64,000 nt of DNA from Aeromonas rivuli (lineage in GTDB: Bacteria > Pseudomonadota > Gammaproteobacteria > Enterobacterales > Aeromonadaceae). Below, one piece after another: positions 9,269-18,284 of this stretch (within the stretch, counting starts at the first letter, position 1; each line of letters begins with the position of its first letter). The DNA lies in contig NZ_CDBJ01000100.1 of the NCBI RefSeq assembly GCF_000820045.1, positions 1 to 64,000 of the forward strand, written 5' to 3'. Both the position numbers and the translations under genes were made by a program. The notes beneath the pieces are model-generated. The model had not been told where the DNA came from. It was given only the letters and a program-made list of their open reading frames with translations, and made no database searches.

Positions 9269-9302
9269 GGCTTTATCCTCGTGTCTCTTGTTCTTGTGAG
9301 TG

Positions 9303-9340
9303 GTTTTCGTGAAAGCTGAATCGTTTCAGTGATCGAAAAC
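9303..9340. promoter_or_regulatory. Nested dyad in front of the DUF4432 gene, LacI-family-like operator
   Basis: An inner near-palindrome TGAATCGTTTCA (9317-9328) has the central CG and TGAA/TTCA arms typical of LacI-family operators. An outer perfect 7-bp repeat GTTTTCG / CGAAAAC (9303-9309 and 9334-9340) encloses it. No LacI-family regulator is encoded in this window. Confidence 0.5.
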
Positions 9341-9489
9341 TAGGCGCCTGACGCACCAGACTCAAGGGACAAAAGGGGGAAATGTGAGCCGTTTGACAAT
9401 AAAGACGTCAATGGGCTTGCTGAAGTGAAGGCTGACTCACACTTCTTTTCCCGATAACAGGGCAGCCAGGAAGACGACCCGCGGCCATG

Positions 9490-9517
9490 AAAAAGCCGCT
9501 CCGAGGAGCGGCTTTTT
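9490..9517. terminator. Terminator of gshA, second of two identical copies
   Basis: This has the same 12-bp stem, loop and flanks as the copy at 8010. It lies 14 bp beyond the gshA stop codon. On the minus strand the run of five T residues follows the stem. Confidence 0.9.
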
Positions 9518-9531
9518 GTATCAGGAGACGA

Positions 9532-11127
9532 TCAGGCGGGCACTGTGCGGCCGAAGTAGTCGGCCAGGAAGTCGTCGAAACTCAGGCTGTCGCCCCGCTC
9601 CCGTTCCCGCTGTTTGAGCAGGGACTCCCGCGCCTCACCGGCAAAGTAAGCCTCATCCCAGTACTGCAGTTCACCGGCCAGCAACTGTTCGCGATACTGA
9701 CTGGCCAAGGCGTCGCCGAAGCAGCCGTTATCCAGGTCGCTCTCCTTGAGCAGCTTGAGCAGGCGGGCCGAGTAGGTGAGTTCGGGGTTGTTGAGCTTGG
9801 CTCTGTGCGTCGCCACCGTCTCACGATAGCGATTACGGCCACAGCAACGGTCCAGCAAGGCCGCAACCTCGTCCAGCTCGTCAAACAGGCTGAGTCCGTA
9901 CTCCTTGAGGCCAAGGGCTGTGCCCTGCTCATCTTCGAGCTGCAGGCCGGGGCGACGCCCCTCCAGCACGACCTTGTTCATGTTGCGACGATTGCGGGCG
10001 ATCTCCTCTTCCGACAGCTGGGCAGAGGGACGCAGCAGGCACCACACCAGGAAGACGTCGAAGAAACGTACCTGCTCCACGTCGATACCGAGCGGCGTGA
10101 AGGGGTTCACGTCCACGGTGCGCAATTCTATGTATTCGATACCACGCTGCTCCAGCGCATCCGACGGCTTCTCGCCGCTGCGGGGGGTACGCTTGGGGCG
10201 GATAGGCGCATACAACTCGTTTTCGAGTTGCAAGACATTGTCATTGAGCTGGCGATACTCGCCGTTCACCTTGACCCCTATCTTGGCAAACTCGGGGTCA
10301 TGGGTACTGATGGCCCGGCGCAGGGAGGCCACATAGGCAGGCAAGTTGTCGTGGCTGATATTGAGCATGCTCTGGGAGCTGCTGGTATAACCGAGATCGG
10401 ACAGACGCAGGGAGGTGGCATAGGGCAGATAGAGAGTCCCCTTGCCAATCTTCTCGAACGGCAGGGTGCTGGTCCGCCCCTTGAGGAAGGATTGGCAGAT
10501 GGCAGGGGAAGCGCCAAACAGGTAAGGCACCAGCCAGCCGAAGCGGTAGACGTTGCGAATAAGCCCCATGTACTTCTCGGAGATGAAGCGCTGGCTGCAA
10601 CAGGGCTCCCCCGCCAGATCCTGCCATTCACACCAGAAGCTGTCCGGCATGGAGAAGTTGAAGTGGATGCCGGCGATCACCTGCATCAGGCTGCCATAGC
10701 GATTCTTGAGGCCCTGGCGATAGAGGGTCTTCATCCGGCCTATGTTGGAGCTGCCGTACTGGGCAAGCCGTATGCTCTCCTCGTCACCGACGAAGCAGGG
10801 CATGGAGAGCGGCCAGAGGCGCTCTTCGCCGATGTGCTGGCTGACATGGTGATGAATGTCGCCCAGCTGCTCCATCAGGCTCTCGATAGAGTCGGTGGCC
10901 GGGGTAATGAACTCCAGCAAGCTCTCGGAGTAGTCGGTGGTGATGTTGGCATGGGTCAGGGCCGAGCCCAGACTGCGGGGGTGATCCCCCTGGGCCAGGC
11001 CACCCTCGGGGGTGATGCGCAGGGTCTCGCGCTCCAGGCCACGCCGGATCCCCTTGAGGGCAGAGAGACGCTCCGGGGTTCCCAACGCCGCCAGTAACTC
11101 GCGCAGTGACAAGCTAGATGTGGTCAT
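9532..11127 (-). CDS. gshA: Glutamate-cysteine ligase
   Basis: GshA makes gamma-glutamylcysteine from glutamate, cysteine and ATP, the first step of glutathione synthesis. The protein of about 531 residues is close to the E. coli type (518). The opening GIRRGLERETLRI is the family signature, followed by ITTDYSESLLEFITPATDS (substrate site) and later GIEYIELRTVDVNPFTPLGI. I use the ATG; two extra codons back to a TTG are possible but leave no room for a ribosome site. The gene stands alone with its own terminator, and glutathione synthetase is not nearby. Confidence 0.96.
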   Translation of the reverse strand: MTTSSLSLRELLAALGTPERLSALKGIRRGLERETLRITPEGGLAQGDHPRSLGSALTHANITTDYSESLLEFITPATDSIESLMEQLGDIHHHVSQHIGEERLWPLSMPCFVGDEESIRLAQYGSSNIGRMKTLYRQGLKNRYGSLMQVIAGIHFNFSMPDSFWCEWQDLAGEPCCSQRFISEKYMGLIRNVYRFGWLVPYLFGASPAICQSFLKGRTSTLPFEKIGKGTLYLPYATSLRLSDLGYTSSSQSMLNISHDNLPAYVASLRRAISTHDPEFAKIGVKVNGEYRQLNDNVLQLENELYAPIRPKRTPRSGEKPSDALEQRGIEYIELRTVDVNPFTPLGIDVEQVRFFDVFLVWCLLRPSAQLSEEEIARNRRNMNKVVLEGRRPGLQLEDEQGTALGLKEYGLSLFDELDEVAALLDRCCGRNRYRETVATHRAKLNNPELTYSARLLKLLKESDLDNGCFGDALASQYREQLLAGELQYWDEAYFAGEARESLLKQRERERGDSLSFDDFLADYFGRTVPA

Positions 11128-11188
11128 ATTCAAGACTCATTGTTGGCCGCCCCAGTCGGGGCGGCACTCAGGCATGCCGCACGCTTCT

Positions 11189-14002
11189 CTAGGGAAGTTG
11201 CAGCGGATAGATAGGAAGATGAAGCTGGCTTAAGGGTTTTTCAAGCTTTTGCTTGTCTCCCACCACCACTATTACCATCTGCTTGGGATCGAGCCAGTGG
11301 GCCGCGCTCTGCTTTAGAGTCTCTTGTGAAACCGTTTTAATCAGTTGGCTCTGGGCCTGAACGAAATCCGGTTTCAGGTCATACATGATCATCTGCAGCA
11401 GGAAGCCCGCCTTCTGGCTCAGGGTCTCATAAGAGAGCGCATCCTGCTGGGAGACGGCACTGCGCATGTAGGCCAGCTCCACCGGGGTGGGGCCGCTCCC
11501 CTGATACCCTTCCAGCTCCTTGAGGAACTGGCGAATGGCATCCACGGTGGCATCCGCCCGCACATTGGCACCGGTGGCGAAGACACCGACATCACGATTG
11601 GCGGAGAAACCCGAGCTGGCGCCATAGGTGTAGCCCTTGTCTTCCCGCAGGTTGAGGTTGATCCGGCTGTTGAAATTGCCCCCCAGGTTGAAGTTCATCA
11701 GACCGGCGGTGAAGTAATCCCCCGTGGTATCAAACGCCATGGCGCGGCGACCGATGCGGATCACCGACTGGGGCGCCCCCGGCTTGTCCACCAGATAGAT
11801 GCCCGGCTTGGCTTGCGCCACCTTGGGTTTGAGGTCGCCAAGGGTAGGGGCCGTGCCTTGCCATTCGGTCAGGAAGCCGAGCTGATCCTCCACCTGCTGC
11901 TGGGTGACGTCACCCACCACCACCACCTTGGCATGGCTCGAGTCGTAGTAGTGCTGATAGAAGCGCTTCACATCGCTCAGGGTCAGCTTGGCGACATCCG
12001 CGGGCAGACCCTCAGCCGGTTCCCCCAGACGGCTGCCCTTGCCATAGATCAGCTCGCGAAACGCCTGACCCGCCAGCCATTCAGGCTGCTGCTCGCTCTG
12101 CTTCATGCCTTGCAGCAACTGCGCCTTGGTGCGCTCAAAGTCTGCCTCACGCAGGCCGGGGCGCAGCCACAGCTCCTTCACCAGTGCCAGGGTCTGGGGC
12201 AGCTTGTCAGTCAGGCTGCTGATGGTGATCAGGTTGTTGTACTGGGCGCTGGAAAACTCGATGCTGGCCCCCAGCTTTTGCAACTCGTCGCTGAGCGCTG
12301 CCTCGGAGAGGCGTACCGACCCCTGCTCCATCATGGCCGCGGTCAGATTGGCCAGTCCCAGCTCCCCCTTGCTCTCGGCACTGATGCCACCGGGCAGGGC
12401 AATCATGATGGAGACGGCCGGGATCTCGTCACTCTGGCTGCCGATGATCTCGATGCCCTTGTCGAGCTTGCCATGCCAGATGGCCGGCACCTTGGCACTG
12501 ACCGCATCGCTCACCCTGGGCTGCACACCGCGATCGAAACTGTCGGTCACCGGGCGCAGCGGCAGGGCCGCTTCATGCTTGTTGTAATCGGGTAGCTCAC
12601 GCTTGGCCGGGGTGAAGTTGGGGGGAGCCACCTGCCACTGGCTCTTGCCTTTGGGCACCACACTCATCACCACCGCAGGCTTGCCCGCAATGAACTTGTC
12701 ATAGGCCGCCTTGACCTGCTCCGGGGTCACCTTGCCAATGGCATCCAGGCTCTTGAACACGTAGTTGGGATCACCGGCCAGCACCTGGCCCATGGCCAAT
12801 TGGCTGACCTTGCCCTCGACGCTATCGAGTCCCCAGATGGTGGAGGCGCGATACTTGCTGATGGCTTTCTCCAGATCCTCCGGCTTGAGGCCACGCTGGG
12901 CGAAGTCGCCGATCGCCTTGTCCACCTCAGCCTTGAGGCTCTTGAGGCTGCCATCCACCGCCGGGTTCGGATAGGCGTAGACGGTCAGGGTACAGGCCAG
13001 CTCCTCGCAATAGTGAGTGGCCCCCACTTCCAGCGCCTTGCCGGTCTTGACCAGGGATTGATAGAGCATGGAGCTGGCCGAACCGCCCAGCACATCGGCG
13101 AACATGTCCAGCGCAGGCTCCTGGGGATCCCCCAGGGCGACGGTCGGATAGTTGATGTAGAGCAGCGGCAGGTGTACCTTGTCTTCCAGGGTGATGTAGC
13201 GGGTCTCGGGCAGACTCACCGGCTCGGGGGTCGGCTCGGCAACCTCGGGCCCTCGGGGAATGGTGCCGAAGTACTGCTCAATCCAGGCCAGGGCCTGCTT
13301 GCTGTCAAAATCCCCCCCCAGAGTCAGGGTCGCATTGTTGGGGCCATACCAGCGCAGGAAGAACTGCTTGAGGTCATCCACCCCGACGCGGTCCAGATCC
13401 TCCACATAGCCGATCGGCTGCCAGGAGTAGGGGTGAGTGCGCGGGTAGAGCGCCTCGCCCACCCGCTCGCTCACCAGGCCGTAGGGCTGGTTGTCGACCC
13501 GCTGACCGCGCTCGTTCTTGACGGTGGCGCGCTGGATCTCGAACTTCTTCTGGCTGACCGCATCGAGCAGGAAGCCCATGCGATCCGCCTCCAGCCAGAG
13601 CACTTTCTCCAGCTGATTGGCTGGCACCGTCTCGTAGTAGTTGGTTCTGTCCTTGTTGGTGGTGCCATTCATGTCACCACCGGCCTCGTTGATGATGCGC
13701 ATGTGCTCCTGATCCCCCACATGCCTGGAGCCCTGGAACATCATGTGCTCGAAGAAGTGGGCGAAGCCGGACTTGCCGACCGTTTCGCGCGATGAGCCGA
13801 CGTGATAGGTCACATCCAGGTGCACCAGGGGATCCGATCTGTCCGGCGCCAGGATCACGGTCAGGCCATTGTCCAGCTTGTACATCTGGTAGGGAATGGC
13901 GAGCTGGCCCGCCGTCTTGGTCTGCTGGGATACCAGGGTTGGCGCGGCCAGAAGTGGCAGGCTGAACCCGAGCAATATGCCGAGTGGGATGAGTTTGTTC
14001 AC
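11189..14002 (-). CDS. Exported M16-family zinc protease (pitrilysin-like, fused double domain)
   Basis: The protein of about 937 residues has a signal peptide (KLIPLGILLGFSLPLLAAP) and two M16 halves. The N-terminal half carries the inverted zinc motif HFFEH (about 82-86) with the distal glutamate in NERGQRVDNQPYG. The C-terminal half lacks the motif, as is normal for the inactive partner domain. It resembles periplasmic M16 proteases of gammaproteobacteria that degrade peptides. I chose a GTG start because GAGG lies seven bases upstream. A longer frame would begin eight codons earlier with an ATG and would put charged residues before the signal. yqaA lies 27 bp upstream, suggesting one transcript. 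Confidence 0.88.
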   Translation of the reverse strand: MNKLIPLGILLGFSLPLLAAPTLVSQQTKTAGQLAIPYQMYKLDNGLTVILAPDRSDPLVHLDVTYHVGSSRETVGKSGFAHFFEHMMFQGSRHVGDQEHMRIINEAGGDMNGTTNKDRTNYYETVPANQLEKVLWLEADRMGFLLDAVSQKKFEIQRATVKNERGQRVDNQPYGLVSERVGEALYPRTHPYSWQPIGYVEDLDRVGVDDLKQFFLRWYGPNNATLTLGGDFDSKQALAWIEQYFGTIPRGPEVAEPTPEPVSLPETRYITLEDKVHLPLLYINYPTVALGDPQEPALDMFADVLGGSASSMLYQSLVKTGKALEVGATHYCEELACTLTVYAYPNPAVDGSLKSLKAEVDKAIGDFAQRGLKPEDLEKAISKYRASTIWGLDSVEGKVSQLAMGQVLAGDPNYVFKSLDAIGKVTPEQVKAAYDKFIAGKPAVVMSVVPKGKSQWQVAPPNFTPAKRELPDYNKHEAALPLRPVTDSFDRGVQPRVSDAVSAKVPAIWHGKLDKGIEIIGSQSDEIPAVSIMIALPGGISAESKGELGLANLTAAMMEQGSVRLSEAALSDELQKLGASIEFSSAQYNNLITISSLTDKLPQTLALVKELWLRPGLREADFERTKAQLLQGMKQSEQQPEWLAGQAFRELIYGKGSRLGEPAEGLPADVAKLTLSDVKRFYQHYYDSSHAKVVVVGDVTQQQVEDQLGFLTEWQGTAPTLGDLKPKVAQAKPGIYLVDKPGAPQSVIRIGRRAMAFDTTGDYFTAGLMNFNLGGNFNSRINLNLREDKGYTYGASSGFSANRDVGVFATGANVRADATVDAIRQFLKELEGYQGSGPTPVELAYMRSAVSQQDALSYETLSQKAGFLLQMIMYDLKPDFVQAQSQLIKTVSQETLKQSAAHWLDPKQMVIVVVGDKQKLEKPLSQLHLPIYPLQLP

Positions 14003-14029
14003 TGTTACCTCGTAGATGAAAGGCACCGG

Positions 14030-14455
14030 CTAGAAGAATTGAATCGCCAGCAACAGGACCAGGCCATAACGGATTAACTTACCGAGACCGATGAGAATAA
14101 GCGAGCGCCAGAATGAGAGGCGCAGCCAGCCGGCCAACAGGCAGAGCCCGTCGCCGAGAATGGGCGTCCAGGCGAGCAGCAGACACCAATGACCATGTTG
14201 TTTGAGCCATCCAAGCGCCTTTTGTTCCCCACGTCCCTGAAAATCTTCGGGTTTTTTCTTGAAGGTCGCCAGCCAGCCGAGCCACCAGCTGGTCATGGAT
14301 CCCAGGGTATTGCCGATGGTGGCCCAGAGTAGCAGGCTGGCCGGGCTCCACTCCCCCCGGCTCGCCATGGCCCCCAGCAGCAGCTCGGAGCCACCGGGCA
14401 AGAGCGTCGCCGAGCCAAAGGCGCTCAGAAACAGCCAGCCGAGACTCATCTCCAT
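14030..14455 (-). CDS. yqaA: YqaA-type DedA-related membrane protein
   Basis: This 141-residue inner-membrane protein belongs to the small SNARE-associated/DedA-like YqaA group. Matches to E. coli YqaA include SATLLPGGSELLLGAM, an IGNTLGSMTSWWLG stretch, and WTPILGDGLCLLAGWLRLS near the end. About four hydrophobic segments are visible. Its role is not known; DedA relatives act in lipid carrier recycling and membrane homeostasis. The gene sits directly upstream of the M16 protease and may be read with it. Confidence 0.85.
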   Translation of the reverse strand: MEMSLGWLFLSAFGSATLLPGGSELLLGAMASRGEWSPASLLLWATIGNTLGSMTSWWLGWLATFKKKPEDFQGRGEQKALGWLKQHGHWCLLLAWTPILGDGLCLLAGWLRLSFWRSLILIGLGKLIRYGLVLLLAIQFF

Positions 14456-14518
14456 GAGAGGGGCGCCGCCCGGCCCGCAAGCCGAGCCTGATGCGCTCGG
14501 TCAGCCTGCGGCCTGTGG

Positions 14519-15478
14519 TTAGTCATCCACGCTCGCGGGCATGCGCAGCAGCAGTTTGCCACGAGTGTGACCCGCTTCGATGGCGGTGTGGGCCAGGGCC
14601 CCGTCGGCCAGCTCGAACTCGCGATTGATGCAGATCTGCGCCTCATCGATGCGCAGCAGGGTCAGCATCTGGGCCAGCTGCTTGGGATTGGGCTGCACCA
14701 GCATGCCGCGCACCTCGATGCCGCGCTCGCTGCCCGCCAGCTTGATCGCCTCCGCCGTGATGGTCGGCACTGTGATCAGGCGGCCGCCGCTGGCCACGCA
14801 AGCCAGCGCCGCCTTGCCACTCTCGCCACCGACCAAATCCAGGACCAGCTCAACCTGACCGACCTGAGCAGCCCAATCGGCATCGTGGTAATCGACCAGC
14901 CGCTCGGCGCCTATGCCGTGCAGGAAACCATGGTTATCCGGGCTGGCCAGCGCGGTCACCTTGGCGCCATAGGCCCTGGCCCACTGCACCGCCAGGTGGC
15001 CGACACCGCCCGCCCCGGCCAGGATCAGTACCCGCTGCCCCTGTTTGAGCTCACCATGGTCGAACAGGCCCTGCCAGGCGGTCAAGCCTGCCAGGGGCAG
15101 GGCCGCACCCTGTTTGAGGCTCACCTCTTCCAGCGGCACCAGCAGCTCGGCCGGGGTCAGGGCAGACTCGGCGTAGGCGCCGCCCTGCAGCGGGAAGCCG
15201 ATCATGCCACACACCTTGTCGCCCACCTTGAGGGTCTCTACCCCAGGGCCAAGGGCTTCCACCACACCGGCCATGTCATAGCCTGGTGTCCAGGGCAGCT
15301 TGTCCTTGTTTTCGGCGGCGGCCCACCCTAGACCGGCGCGGGTCTTGGCGTCGATGGGGTTGACCCCGGCGTAACAGATGCGCACCCGCACCTCACCCTC
15401 GGCGGGCATGCCATCCAGAGAGGGGTTTAGTCTGAGTACCGAGGGGGGGCCGAATGCGGTAATCTGTAGTTGCGTCAT
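14519..15478 (-). CDS. NADPH-dependent quinone-oxidoreductase-like (MDR) enzyme
   Basis: This is a medium-chain dehydrogenase/reductase of about 319 residues. It lacks the structural and catalytic zinc cysteines, so it belongs to the zinc-independent quinone reductase side of the family. The GroES-like N-terminal domain includes VNPIDAKTRAG and PGYDMAGVVEALGPGVE. The Rossmann motif is LILAGAGGVGHLAVQWARAYGAKV, placed near residue 150. The substrate is unknown; quinones or enals are likely. The internal ATG is preferred because GGATGG lies well placed before it. An ATG four codons earlier has AAGG too close. Confidence 0.83.
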   Translation of the reverse strand: MTQLQITAFGPPSVLRLNPSLDGMPAEGEVRVRICYAGVNPIDAKTRAGLGWAAAENKDKLPWTPGYDMAGVVEALGPGVETLKVGDKVCGMIGFPLQGGAYAESALTPAELLVPLEEVSLKQGAALPLAGLTAWQGLFDHGELKQGQRVLILAGAGGVGHLAVQWARAYGAKVTALASPDNHGFLHGIGAERLVDYHDADWAAQVGQVELVLDLVGGESGKAALACVASGGRLITVPTITAEAIKLAGSERGIEVRGMLVQPNPKQLAQMLTLLRIDEAQICINREFELADGALAHTAIEAGHTRGKLLLRMPASVDD

Positions 15479-15534
15479 TGCAGATTCCATCCTTATGGTT
15501 GACGGTGAGGCGACAGGATAACAGTGAGGACACC

Positions 15535-15702
15535 ATGGCTCGAATGTTTCTTATCCCGCTGCTGCTGGCCCTGGCCTGGTGGCTGTTTCTGCTCTACTTT
15601 CGCATCCCCATCAAGCGGGGCGCCAAGGGCTTTTACTGGATCATCGGGCTGGGTGGCGCCCTTGCCGCCTTCCTCAGCCTGATGATGATACTCACCCACT
15701 AG
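15535..15702 (+). CDS. Small inner-membrane protein, 55 residues
   Basis: GTGAGGA lies five bases before the ATG. The peptide has two hydrophobic segments (FLIPLLLALAWWLFLLYF and WIIGLGGALAAFLSLMMILTH) joined by a short basic loop with IPIKRGAKG. This pattern is that of a conserved two-helix hairpin in the membrane, but I do not recognise the family. It diverges from the quinone-reductase-like gene. Confidence 0.6.
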   Translation: MARMFLIPLLLALAWWLFLLYFRIPIKRGAKGFYWIIGLGGALAAFLSLMMILTH

Positions 15703-15816
15703 AAAACCCCATGCTAACCGGGCTTAGCCCCCTCCCGTCGGAGCCTCGATGTCAGCTGGCACTGCCATTGACGCTGCTAACTTGCCCATCCAAGAGGCCC
15801 TGGGCGAGCCTCTCTG

Positions 15817-16881
15817 TCAGGGCCCAGTCTGATATTGACCCGGTTCGGATTGCCCGGTCTCTTGCAGGGCATAGTGACGGTTGCTGCCCTGGGTCAGCAC
15901 CCCCTCGCGCATCAACTGCACGAAGATCTTGTCCACCTCTTCAAGGGGCAAGGAGAGCGCCTGAGCGACCGCCCGTTTACCACATTTGAGTCGCCCGCTT
16001 TGCAGACCCTGGCGTACCGCATCCAGCGGCGTGAGCTGGGGGGCTGGCTCAGATTGCCCCTCATCATGGTCATGCTGATCCATGCGCCCCCTCTCCCCTG
16101 AGACCCGGGAGACGACACACCCACTGCTGCGCTGAGCCTGCCAGTGGCGGCGAAAACGGGTCTCATCCCCAATCAGGGAGACGAAAAAGGCTCCGAACAC
16201 ATCGAGCAGCACAGAGAGGAAACAGACCAGCAAGAATTGCACCTGGCCTATGCTCACCCCCATCCCCTCCGCCAGACTGCTCATCAGCCCCAGCATCGAA
16301 GATTGTTCATTGAGCGGCTTGGCATCACGCTCAAGGCGCAGTTCATCCTGCTTCAATCTGAGCTGGGTATTGGCCTGCTGCAAACCACTCACCCCACTGG
16401 AGATGCGGGCCATTTCGATGTACTTGCGCGCCGCCTCCTCATTGAGGCGGATCTGGCGCTCTATGCTGTCGATCTGCTCATCAAAGCGCGCGACCTCCCG
16501 CTCATGTTTGGCCTGGATGCCGAGCACGGTGTTGGTGGCGCTGTTGATGCCCCCTATGCTGCCGCCGATGGAGATGGCCGCCAGCACGGCGTAGAACAGC
16601 AGTGACCAGAAGGCACCACCTAGCTCCCGCCGCGCCCGGCGCTCGCCATATTCGTACCAGATGTAGAATTTGCCGAGCTCAAAAATGATGGCAAGGCCGC
16701 CAAACAACCACTTCATCAAGGGGTTGTCGTCGATGGAGAGAAACAGCAACAAAGAGAAAACGATGGAGGCCAAGATGGCCAGCCCGGTAAAACCATAGAC
16801 GGTGGTGAGTGCGAACCAGCCTTTGGGGTAACGTAACTGGGATGAGGGAGACGCTGGGGGCAAGGAGATGGCTGTCTGCAT
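15817..16881 (-). CDS. Membrane coiled-coil protein with possible winged-helix C-terminus, unknown function
   Basis: I do not recognise this 354-residue protein. It shows three hydrophobic segments in the first 120 residues (about 24-48, 58-80 and 90-112), then a charged heptad-like stretch (about 123-190, starting KHEREVARFDEQIDSIERQ) typical of a coiled coil, then a fourth segment (QVQFLLVCFLSVLLDVFGAF). A polar linker leads to a C-terminal part of about 50 residues (LDAVRQGLQSGRLKCGKRAV, then LPLEEVDKIFVQLMREGVL) that reads like a small winged-helix domain. The mix suggests a membrane-bound sensor or DNA-contact protein, as inference only. It stands alone with a promoter region of about 220 bp shared with the divergent exported protein. 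Confidence 0.7.
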   Translation of the reverse strand: MQTAISLPPASPSSQLRYPKGWFALTTVYGFTGLAILASIVFSLLLFLSIDDNPLMKWLFGGLAIIFELGKFYIWYEYGERRARRELGGAFWSLLFYAVLAAISIGGSIGGINSATNTVLGIQAKHEREVARFDEQIDSIERQIRLNEEAARKYIEMARISSGVSGLQQANTQLRLKQDELRLERDAKPLNEQSSMLGLMSSLAEGMGVSIGQVQFLLVCFLSVLLDVFGAFFVSLIGDETRFRRHWQAQRSSGCVVSRVSGERGRMDQHDHDEGQSEPAPQLTPLDAVRQGLQSGRLKCGKRAVAQALSLPLEEVDKIFVQLMREGVLTQGSNRHYALQETGQSEPGQYQTGP

Positions 16882-17106
16882 GATGCTGCGCTGGCGGTTG
16901 GAATATCAGACCGCCGATTATAGAGTCGCTCCGCCAAGATTGAAGGCTATCACTCTGAAATGGCAAGATATTACCGACGTTCGGACAGGGGATGACCAGT
17001 TCGGTCAGATTTTCGACCTAAATCCACTTTCCCCAGGCTCATTAGGCTGGGATCCAGCTAGCTGACACTATACTGGCACCAGTCATCACCACATCGAGGA
17101 TCTATC

Positions 17107-17421
17107 ATGCGACATAGCGCACTGCTGCTCACCCTGCTTGCCCTGAGCGCCACCACCCAGGCCGCACCACCCAGTAACAAAGATGGTGGCGTCAGCCTGT
17201 CGGGCGGCGCAATCAATGTCGATTTTGACACCAAGGAGTACGACTGGTGGCAGCACAACTGTCTGGATATCCGCATAGGGGACAGTCGCCTCAAGACTGA
17301 CTGCGGCAACATGGATGGCAAATACCGCGATCACTACAATCGCAGCGTCCACGGTGACAACAATCCGGGCCAGGGTCACAACAAATCCAAAGGTAATAAT
17401 GGCAAGGGTAAGCACAATTAA
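17107..17421 (+). CDS. Small exported protein with a Gly/Asn/Lys-rich tail
   Basis: The 104-residue product starts with a signal peptide (MRHSALLLTLLALSATTQA). The mature part has two cysteines (NCLDIRIG and KTDCGN) that may pair, then a low-complexity tail of Gly, Asn, Lys and His. GAGGATCTATC precedes the ATG. No family is recognised. The tail suggests a loosely folded, perhaps metal- or polymer-binding, periplasmic or secreted peptide. It converges on fpr with a gap of 17 bp. Confidence 0.6.
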   Translation: MRHSALLLTLLALSATTQAAPPSNKDGGVSLSGGAINVDFDTKEYDWWQHNCLDIRIGDSRLKTDCGNMDGKYRDHYNRSVHGDNNPGQGHNKSKGNNGKGKHN

Positions 17422-17438
17422 GCCCCCTCATTGCCCTG

Positions 17439-18182
17439 TTACCAGTAGTTTTCCGAGCTGATCTGACCCGGGGTACGGCGCAGATTTTTGGTCAGGCCCT
17501 GCTCAATCAGGGAGAGCTGGGTCGCCTTGACCATCTCGGGATTGCCGCAGATCAGTACCTGGCTCTGCTCGGGGCTAAAGCCCAGCCCCACTCGCTCTTG
17601 CAGGGCGCCGCTGTCGATGGCCGCTGGAATGCGACCCGCCATGGCATCCGGCCAGGGCTCACGACTGACGAAGGGCACATAGTGAAGCCGCGAGCCGAGC
17701 TGACTCTTCAGCGCGGCGATCAACGGCTGATAGCTGAGCTCTTCCCCCTTTCTTACCCCGTGCACCAGGATCAGATTCTCGAAGCGCAGCTCGGCCTCCC
17801 CCGCAGTCAAAAGCGAAAGGAAGGGACCGATGGCGGTGCCGGTGGAGAGCAGCCAGAGATCCCGTCCCGCCGGGATCTCATCCAGGGTGAGAAAACCGGT
17901 CGCCTGGGATTGCACCAGCAGTGGATCCCCCACGGCCAGGGCGCTCAGCGCGGGGGTCAGCTCGCCACCCGGGATCTCGACCAGATAAAACTCGTGATAG
18001 GGGGATGATGGCGGGTTAACGAAGGAGTAGGCGCGCTGAATGCGGCGCTCGCCCTGCTCGAGGGCCAGCTTGGTGAATTGCCCCGCTTGATAGGGGAGCA
18101 GCGGCGCTTCCACCTTCAGGGAAAACAGGGTATCCGTCCACTGGATACGCTCGATGACATGCCCTTCTACCCAAGCCGCCAT
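17439..18182 (-). CDS. fpr: Ferredoxin/flavodoxin-NADP+ reductase
   Basis: Fpr moves electrons between NADPH and flavodoxin or ferredoxin, for example in oxidative stress and radical-enzyme activation. The length of 247 residues matches E. coli Fpr (248). The FAD-binding motif is RAYSFVNPP, the nucleotide-binding part holds LLSTGTAIGPFLSLL, and VLICGNPEMV lies near the end. The C-terminal aromatic residue typical of the subclass is present (ENYW). GAGAGG precedes the ATG. Oxidative-stress control is likely, but no SoxS box was identified. Confidence 0.93.
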   Translation of the reverse strand: MAAWVEGHVIERIQWTDTLFSLKVEAPLLPYQAGQFTKLALEQGERRIQRAYSFVNPPSSPYHEFYLVEIPGGELTPALSALAVGDPLLVQSQATGFLTLDEIPAGRDLWLLSTGTAIGPFLSLLTAGEAELRFENLILVHGVRKGEELSYQPLIAALKSQLGSRLHYVPFVSREPWPDAMAGRIPAAIDSGALQERVGLGFSPEQSQVLICGNPEMVKATQLSLIEQGLTKNLRRTPGQISSENYW

Positions 18183-18237
18183 GGAAACCTCTCTCGTTGC
18201 AACAGTCCCTTACTCTAACTCGGTGCCCCAAAATAAA

Positions 18238-18261
18238 AAACCCGCGCCGAGGCGCGGGTTT
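18238..18261 (-). terminator. Terminator of the rpsF-rpsR-rplI operon
   Basis: An 11-bp stem (AAACCCGCGCC / GGCGCGGGTTT) with a 2-base loop is followed on the minus strand by a long T-rich run. It lies just after rplI. Confidence 0.92.
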
Positions 18262-18284
18262 TCTTCTGCAAAAGCGAATCGCTA

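Noticed and set aside
8005..9518. The two 34-bp repeats as attachment sites of a mobile element
   Set aside because: They form intrinsic terminators for the adjacent genes, and no integrase or transposase lies between them.
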